DNA from: Bryopsis sp. KO-2023 | Taxonomy: Eukaryota; Chlorophyta; Ulvophyceae; Bryopsidales; Bryopsidaceae | Reading direction: 5' to 3' | Assembly: GCA_030272585.1 (NCBI GenBank) | Contig: BSYQ01000015.1 | Coordinates: 620,001 to 684,000 of the forward strand | DNA length: 64,000 bases | Shown here: piece after piece, positions 57,621-64,000 of the stretch | Layout of the letters: the number at the start of each line of letters is the position of its first letter | Numbering within the stretch: position 1 is the stretch's first letter | Notes under the pieces: generated by a model | Told to the model about the DNA's origin: nothing | Databases searched by the model: none | What the model saw: the letters and a program-made list of their open reading frames with translations, nothing else | Made by a program: the position numbers and the translations under genes

Positions 57621-60600
57621 TCAAACTTGTGTTGAGAATTTTCGCACAATTCTTTGCAAAGCCCCCCGATCACATCCGACGACGGGGGACGATTTTCCTT
57701 CGCTCCAGCGCAACAAGAGCTGGATCGAATCTACTATAGATTCCAGGTTACCCTTTGGAAAGCATTTCGCCACGGATTTTTGCAACCCTCCCTTGTTTTC
57801 GATCAAATACCCCAGCAATACAGCAGCACATATTCTGGTCAAATCAGCAGAATCCAGCTTTTCCCTTTCCAGTGCTGAATATGCAGCCCTGGCGTCCACC
57901 GCACGGATAATCAGCGACAGGAGCTCCAACACTCCTCCATTCATGGGATATCTTGATCGCATTGAGCTGGGCAACGCCATGGAAATGAGAGTCTTCGAAT
58001 TCTTCTCACTCTTTTCACACAAGTTTATCAGCAGCCCCAGGATGCTCACCAAACTAGACCCACTCTTCACCACAACAGACTTGAATTTGGCGAAGTCGGA
58101 ATTTGACCAGATATTGGCCGATGAGGGGGCCCCAGTGAGATCAACGACATCCTGCATGTCAGACTTGGATGCATCCACTTGCTTTTCGATGGGACCCTCC
58201 GATGAACAGCACAATGCCAGCAATTCCCCACATCCCTCCACCACCCCATGACTACAGAGCATTTCGGCAGTTTCTAGGTCTCCATGCCCAAGATTCATTA
58301 GTAATCCCAATATCCCTTGCAACGAATTGAATTGACCGTTGCTGACGAGCTCCGGAAATTTTGATCGGATCGCTGAAAACCGCGATGCTACAAAGGAAGG
58401 AAATAGCATTGGCTGGATTGAGTCATTACAGCCGAGGATTCTCTTCTTGATGAGGTGCTGCTGACAGGGACCAGTTGAATTAGTCATGCATGTCAGAATA
58501 TCCATGCAATATTCAACTTTCCAGAGCGCCCTGGATACGTCGGCCACGCTGCCTGTTAAAGTCGAAACGTGAATAGACGGTGAATCCTTTTGAAACGCAC
58601 AATTCTCAGTGCTGGAGGGTAATAATGTGGTTGAAGTGAAAACTCTTTTCAGTATACAGATTTGCTGGGACTACTTTCATCGTGGTTCAACACATTCTGA
58701 CAAATTTAACGTGCTGAAAAATATGGGTATGAGCATTGCACAGTTCGATAGCAAATATTGATTGTTTAATTAATTAACGTGTCAGCACCATCCCGCATCG
58801 AAAAAAACTTCCAAAGGTATCCCAATAATTATCTTACCCTTTTTTTATTTCATCAAGCTATATGCAGAACACAAAAATATGAATCCCCACCCCCCAAGAA
58901 AAATTAAATTAAATTAACTTAAACAAAAACTAAAAATGATCGTTTGAAGGGGAAATTATGAACGACAAACAACTCCTGCCAGATACAATGAATTTTTCAA
59001 GCCCCGAATTCTGACCTTCGATCAATGCTGAGTCAGGTTCCAGTGGGCACAAGTTCCAACACTCAACCATCCGATCGCACAGAACGTCCGCCACCCCATT
59101 GGCCACCATGCTCTCTTTGAGGCCATCCATCATGGGGGATTCCACATTTCCATCGATGGCCATGCACAATGCAGCCAAAGCTACGGAGCAGGGGTTTCCG
59201 ATTTCCTCTTCAGGGATGGACGAGCTGAGAGCCCCTCCAGTCATCACCTGGAAATTTCAACACAATCCCCCCAATTTGAAATTTTTTGAATATCCAACGC
59301 TCGGAAGGAAAAAAGAGGGTGAATCTGATGGGTTCATATCAACTGGGAGCATGAGGGTCCAACAATGAAATCATGCGGTTTAGCAGAAAAATCGATAAAA
59401 CGATAACTGCAGCGAATGTCAGTCATACACACCTTCAACAGATCCTTGGTAGGGCCATCCACCACCCTCTCCGAATTCACGCTGGCTTGAGAATCGCTTT
59501 TCACCAAAGACACCAAATCCCCGTCGGCCGAAACACAGTCCAGATCTTGCCTCAACAGAAACTTCACCACCACCATGACCTCTTTTGATGCAAACAGAGA
59601 TAAATCTGCCGATGGCTGGGCCAGCGCCGAAATCGTGTATGCACAGGAAAGTGCCAAGACGGGATCCCCGCTGCCTAACACCGATGCAAATCCCCTCATG
59701 ATTCCATTTTTGACCAAATTGGCAGCTTGCAGAACGTTTCGACTCTTTCTGTCTGACACGATGGTCAGAATGGACATAGCATTAGCTCGTTGAGTGGCGA
59801 CCCCACATCCAGGCTTCAACCCATCCAGTGCATACACGGCAGAATCCAAAACCAACAAATTCACCCCTGATTCCCCGACCACCGTCGCAGAAGGCACCAC
59901 CGATTGAACCAAGGTTTGAGAGGAGGAGGATGTCAATTTCCCAGTGCTGGTGCCCCCGCTGTGTTTCTTCTTCCCCTTATCCCCCTGCTTGGGTAGAGTC
60001 AGGGTGAGGTTCTTAGTTTTTCCACTGCCCACTCCAGCTGATTTGTCATTCAGAGAGGGGAAAAACATCCCCAAGGATTGCACCCCCGACCTCTTTCCTG
60101 ACGACTTTGGTTTGAGAGTTACGGAGCGCACTGGAAGCACACCCCCATATTTCTTCCCAGGACTCCTGGGTTTACTAATAACAGACTTTGATGTGGGTTT
60201 ATTTTTTATGGTAGATTTTCCTGAAGCCTCGTCCTCTTTCTGCTCAGAGCACCTCGATTTCAACCCATTTTTGCCATGCCCAGTAGATGCGGTTCCCCCA
60301 GTTGGAAAACTCCCTGGCTTCGAGGCTTCTTTTTCTCTGCCCTTCCCTGAAGGCACCCTGGGCATGACTTTTGTGGGGCTTGCCTCGAGTCTATGAATTA
60401 CTCCGCACTCTGCTGACCTCTTTGCACGCCCAGTCCCCCCCGACGCCGCCATCTCTTCTGTTTCACACCCTTTCTTGACGGCATCTTGTTTGGTGAGTCT
60501 GTGGAAACTTGGGTTTCTGCCAGCATCGTTCACTTCCCCGAGCGCACCCTTTTTTCGAGATGCTACTCCAGCGCGCTCCCACGGAAAACCCAGCGACTCA

Positions 60601-61055
60601 TCCTCTCCAACGCTATCGGCCGCGTAGTCAAAACTACAAGCAGGCTCGTCGTCGCTTCCAGATTCAGGGTGACTTTGAGGTCGATGCCCAGCATGAGATT
60701 TTTCGCAAGCGGTTGAAGTGCCGGTCGCCGGAGCTCCCTGCTTCCGTGAACTCCTCCAGTCAGTGCCCCCATTGTTTAAGAGAGACTTCGAAGGCTTGTT
60801 CAGTTTCGGGCACGACAGCAACTTCAAGGAATCCCCCACGGTCGTCCCTTCCGACGTCTTGCCAGAAACAGTTGGTCCACGGTCGTTCTGCAAACGAGAG
60901 GATTCAGCTTTTCGACTTCGAGACCTCGTCACCCGCCCAACAAACTCTGGCGAATTCGTGTGCACACAGAAATTATCGATTTTCTTCTTCTTCGATTGGG
61001 GTGCAGCCCGACCCCGCCCTCCAGCGCCTTGGCCACGTTTCCGTTTGACGTTCAT
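57621..61055 (-). CDS. WAPL: WAPL-like cohesin release factor
   Basis: Three exons: 61055-59433, 59247-59016, 58552-57621; about 928 aa. WAPL opens the cohesin ring to let it leave chromosomes. The first ~390 residues are basic and disordered (KRKRGQGAGGRGRA; many Lys, Ser, Gly) with likely nuclear signals. The helical WAPL domain begins near 395 with LVLDSAVYALDGLKPG, which matches the plant segment DAVYALDGLRSG, and goes on through ALSCAYTISALAQPS, LVSILGLLINLCEKS and ICAAVLLGYLIENKGG near the end. The last exon gives the Armadillo-like repeats with LGLLMNLGHG and LLINLCEKSEKN. The single long first exon is unusual for this window. Start 61055 is the first Met of an open frame; nothing upstream resembles coding. 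Confidence 0.88.
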
Positions 61056-62265
61056 AAGAGTTTGCGGGTGTCGAAGGCGGTGGTGCTGGTGGGCGTACGA
61101 ACAAAACAGGGTTGGGGTGAGGTGTTGTGTCGCGCTTTGCGCTGTGCGAGAGGTTTATCTGTTCAAGAAAGCCACCCAGACGATTTCAGCCAATCGACAA
61201 TAACGGGCTTTGATGATCCTGGAATGCTGCCCACAAAACAAGAAAAACAAACGAAAAAAGACATCCATCCGCCATTCCCAGGAACTCGTTACGAATTCCT
61301 TCCTCGGCAGTGTATTCTTTTTTCAATTTTGCTGGCCACATAGTGGCCCTAAATTTGGCTATTTCATCTTCCAAAAAATTGAGAATGGGGCCCCAACTTT
61401 GATGATACAAATTACAAGGTTAACAGAAAAACTATTTGTCTCTGTTGGTTGTGAGTTCTGTGGAATCGTCGTTTTCTTGGGTCTGGCTCCAGTCCACTTT
61501 GGGTGGATGGGGCCCTTTTGTGGTCCCAAAGGTTCCTGATAAAAAAAACGTTTTGGCCTTCTTCTGGCCCAAAAAACTGCCAAGAATTTTTTTTGGGAGG
61601 CCACAATGGGGGACAAAAAAAAACACATTTCTTCAGCATGGAAATGTTACAATTAAATAATTTGTTTGATTGATTAATTGCACCTGAGTTTGTTCTTTCC
61701 CTCACCAGGGTTGCACCCTGCCATCTACGAATTGCTCTTGATGCCTCCCATATCACTAATACTGCGGAAATTGACAGTGCCATTTTTTGCTGTGGATGGA
61801 TACTACAAACCAACATTGGTTCGGGGCTATTTTGGGTTTTAAAAAATGTTTGGGAAGCACTTTTCTGCTTCTTGACACAAGACACACTCGACAAATCTAG
61901 TTAAAACTTAACGAAGCCGCCCCAAAAAATCCCAACAGCCAAACATTCCAATCAATGAATCAATTATTACATGTTGCCTGAGGAGCCACTCAGCCAAACA
62001 TTACGTACCCCCAAACCAATGTTGGTTCGCATCACCCCCCACCATGACACAGATACACCCGCGTTCGTGACATGTATTGTCACAGATGTCATGTCGCCTC
62101 ATAGTTCGTCGCCTTTACAAACGGCGGGCAAAGTGCACACATAAACCCCCTCCCCTCCCACAAATCACTCGTGCAGGAAGCTGTTGGCTCAAACAAGCTC
62201 CAGCAACTCTTGACTCTTGCCATCTCGTCTTTCGTTGTGCATTGCTTGCTAATTTCGTATCTTCA
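61056..62265. promoter_or_regulatory. Divergent upstream region of the WAPL-like and SDR genes
   Basis: 1.2 kb between divergent start codons. Two similar short palindromes occur (AACCAACATTGGTT-like near 61809 and AACCAATGTTGGTT near 62015) and a near copy of an ATCAAT-rich word (61660 and 61955 areas), hinting at a small repeat, but I cannot class it. No gene seen. Confidence 0.45.
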
Positions 62266-63138
62266 ATGGAATCGGCTGGAAAGAGGCCAGTATGTTTTCT
62301 CACTGGAGTTGGTGGTGGAACTGGCTTGTCGCTGGCGAAACGATTTGCCGAAGGGGGTTACGTCGTTGCCATGATCGCTCGAGACGAGGATCGATTGCAG
62401 GAGTATGAGAAAGATGTCCCCAACACCAAGGGCTACGTCTGTGATGTCGCTGACCTCGAGGGTCTGACAGCCACTTTGAAGAGGGTCGAGGAAGAGTTGG
62501 GCCCCATCGAGGTTTTGATTCACAACGCTGTTCGCGCGACGTTCAGCTTGCCTATGGAGGCGGAGCCGAAAGACCTCGAGGATAATTTTAGGGTCAGCGT
62601 GACGGCGCTCCTGACGATGGCGAGGGCAGTCGGACCAGGTGAGCTCGACTCGAAACAAAAATCCTCAAGTTGTGGAAACACAAACGCATTGATTGTTTTC
62701 GTAGCGGCGCAGTCACTCTCGTTTTTCATTTTTCTGACCCTATAATGAACCTATTGTGAAGGAATGATCGAGCGTGGACACGGGGTGATTCTCGCCACCG
62801 GGAATACAGCATCCTACAGAGGAGTACCCACCTATTCAGCGTTCGCGCCCGCCAAAGCAGGCCAACGAATTCTCTGTCAGTCGTTGGCAAGAGATATGGG
62901 ACCGAAAGGAGTGCACGTAGCGTACGTCGTCATTGACGCTGCGATCGATGCGCCGTGGCTGGGGGATAAAAGCAAAAGACCCAGTTGGCTCGTTCCACCT
63001 GAGCACTGGACGGGCAAAGAAGACGACTATTTCTGTCATCCATACGCGATCGCGGATGAATGTTATCATACCGCTCACCAAGACAAATCTGCGTGGGCGT
63101 TTGATGTTTGTATTAGACCCTTTGGAGAGAAGTGGTGA
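62266..63138 (+). CDS. Short-chain dehydrogenase/reductase, atypical active site
   Basis: Two exons: 62266-62638 and 62762-63138; 249 aa, a normal SDR length. The Rossmann cofactor motif TGVGGGTG (13-20) and a DVAD segment after the fourth strand are present. The NNAG motif reads HNAV. At the active site the sequence is YSAFAPAK: Lys156 is kept, but the position four before it is Phe152 where SDRs have the catalytic Tyr. The later segment GPKGVHVAYVVIDAAIDAPW matches a bacterial-type SDR group with IDGAID that also often lacks the Tyr. It may bind NAD(P) without typical reduction, or use another residue. Intron phase and sites are clean GT-AG. Confidence 0.88.
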
Positions 63139-64000
63139 ATCCCCAATCAGATTTTGCTTTTTGTTTTCGTTGCTTTGGTCGCGTCCCAGTGATAGACTGT
63201 AGGCTAGCTCAGATTTTCGGTGTTCGTTTTTTTTGTTTTTCCTGTGCCAGACTATATGGCATGTGGAGGCGGCTAGATTTTAGGTGTGAATATGTTTGTT
63301 TTTGAGGGAGGTCTGTTAGCTGGAGCTCATGGACTCAGGTCTCAAATGCTTTGGAAAGGTTCAAATGCATATGCATTGGAGTAGAAATGTAAAAACGTCA
63401 CCAGTCACAGTTTGCGTTTCTTGCGTTTATCAACGCCTTGGTGGGGGTTCCACCATCCCAACAGTATCAAAACTCTCATCACGTGACCAACCTCTTGAAG
63501 AGGCTTCGCTGCACTATGCTTGCAGCGTCTTTCCAAAACACTGTCCAACGACTCGCGAGTCAATGAGATACGATCGCGAGTCGAGTTGAGGTTCTATGAG
63601 GTTTATGCTGTTAGTAGTTACGGTTATGCGAGTCGATACAGTTGATTCGTCGTTTGTACAATGGAAAACTAAAAAAACACCTGCGTAGAGGCGCGGATAT
63701 ACATGAGACACAAGCTGCAGAACGGACAACTGTTTGATTATTCATTGTTGTGCCGTGGTGTTCACACCAATCAACTGCGTTCACGTTGGAATCTCGATAA
63801 CGCACAGACCAGCATCGCAAGGGGAACTCACTGATGAAGGGGACACCGTCAACGTTGGCGCTCTGGCCATCTCTGGTCGATTGCAGTTCAATTTTCCACC
63901 AGCTCAAGTGTGTTGGCGTCGCTGTTGCCTGCGCCCTCGAAACCTTATTCGGTAAAAGCGGCGAAGCGCCCAACCTGGTCGTCGTTGGTCTTGAAGACCA
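63139..64000. other. SDR gene 3' side and window end
   Basis: No gene recognised. Overlapping open frames at 63600-63973 on both strands show no family feature. Confidence 0.5.

Noticed and set aside
59944-61203. Several plus-strand frames of 150-180 codons
   Set aside because: Antisense to the long first WAPL exon, which has the family match.

Overview
The window reads as nuclear DNA of a photosynthetic eukaryote of the green lineage. Host genes are split by many short introns, mostly GT-AG, often with T-rich tracts before the acceptor. Two genes point to plants and green algae: a PGRL1-type thylakoid protein of cyclic electron flow, and a SnRK2-type kinase with a recognisable C-terminal SnRK2 box. 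An expansin-fold protein with the HFD motif, a mitochondrial-type gamma carbonic anhydrase and a plant-like WAPL protein agree with this. A unicellular streptophyte or other green alga is my best guess; the species cannot be fixed from the sequence alone.

Layout. 1-1.9 kb: right end of a Ty3/gypsy-like element set inside the right end of a tyrosine-recombinase (DIRS/Ngaro-like) retroelement. 1.9-5.5 kb: a repeat-rich block bounded by palindromic CAACACG-type sequence, with two tandem arrays, tRNA-like modules and a hAT-like coding relic. 5.5-9.9 kb: gene-poor DNA full of homopolymer tracts. 9.9-12.8 kb (-): membrane-anchored AGC-like kinase. 14.3-16.6 kb (-): expansin-domain protein with a long Ser/Thr-rich tail. 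17.7-22.6 kb (+): a whole-looking DIRS/Ngaro-type element with split direct repeats; a 465-bp hAT-like MITE carrying a tRNA-like sequence sits in its right repeat. 22.7-24.9 kb: probable pseudogene of an adenylyl-cyclase-associated ATPase-like gene. 25.8-31.1 kb (-): PhoD-like phosphatase. 31.9-34.4 kb (+): beta-tubulin. 37.7-41.3 kb (-): SnRK2-like kinase. 41.7-44.0 kb (-): phenylacetate-CoA-ligase-like adenylating enzyme, head to head with PGRL1 (44.2-47.9 kb, +). 49.1-51.5 kb (+): gamma carbonic anhydrase. 52.3-54.9 kb (+): DXO/Rai1 decapping nuclease. 57.6-61.1 kb (-): WAPL cohesin-release factor. 62.3-63.1 kb (+): atypical short-chain dehydrogenase. A 560-bp dispersed repeat occurs twice (36.5 and 56.1 kb).

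The host genes are unrelated housekeeping, signalling and plastid or mitochondrial functions; I see no gene cluster acting in one pathway. Exon coordinates below were worked out by hand from splice consensus, frame continuity and family alignment from memory; the summed coding lengths of all ten intact spliced models are whole numbers of codons.
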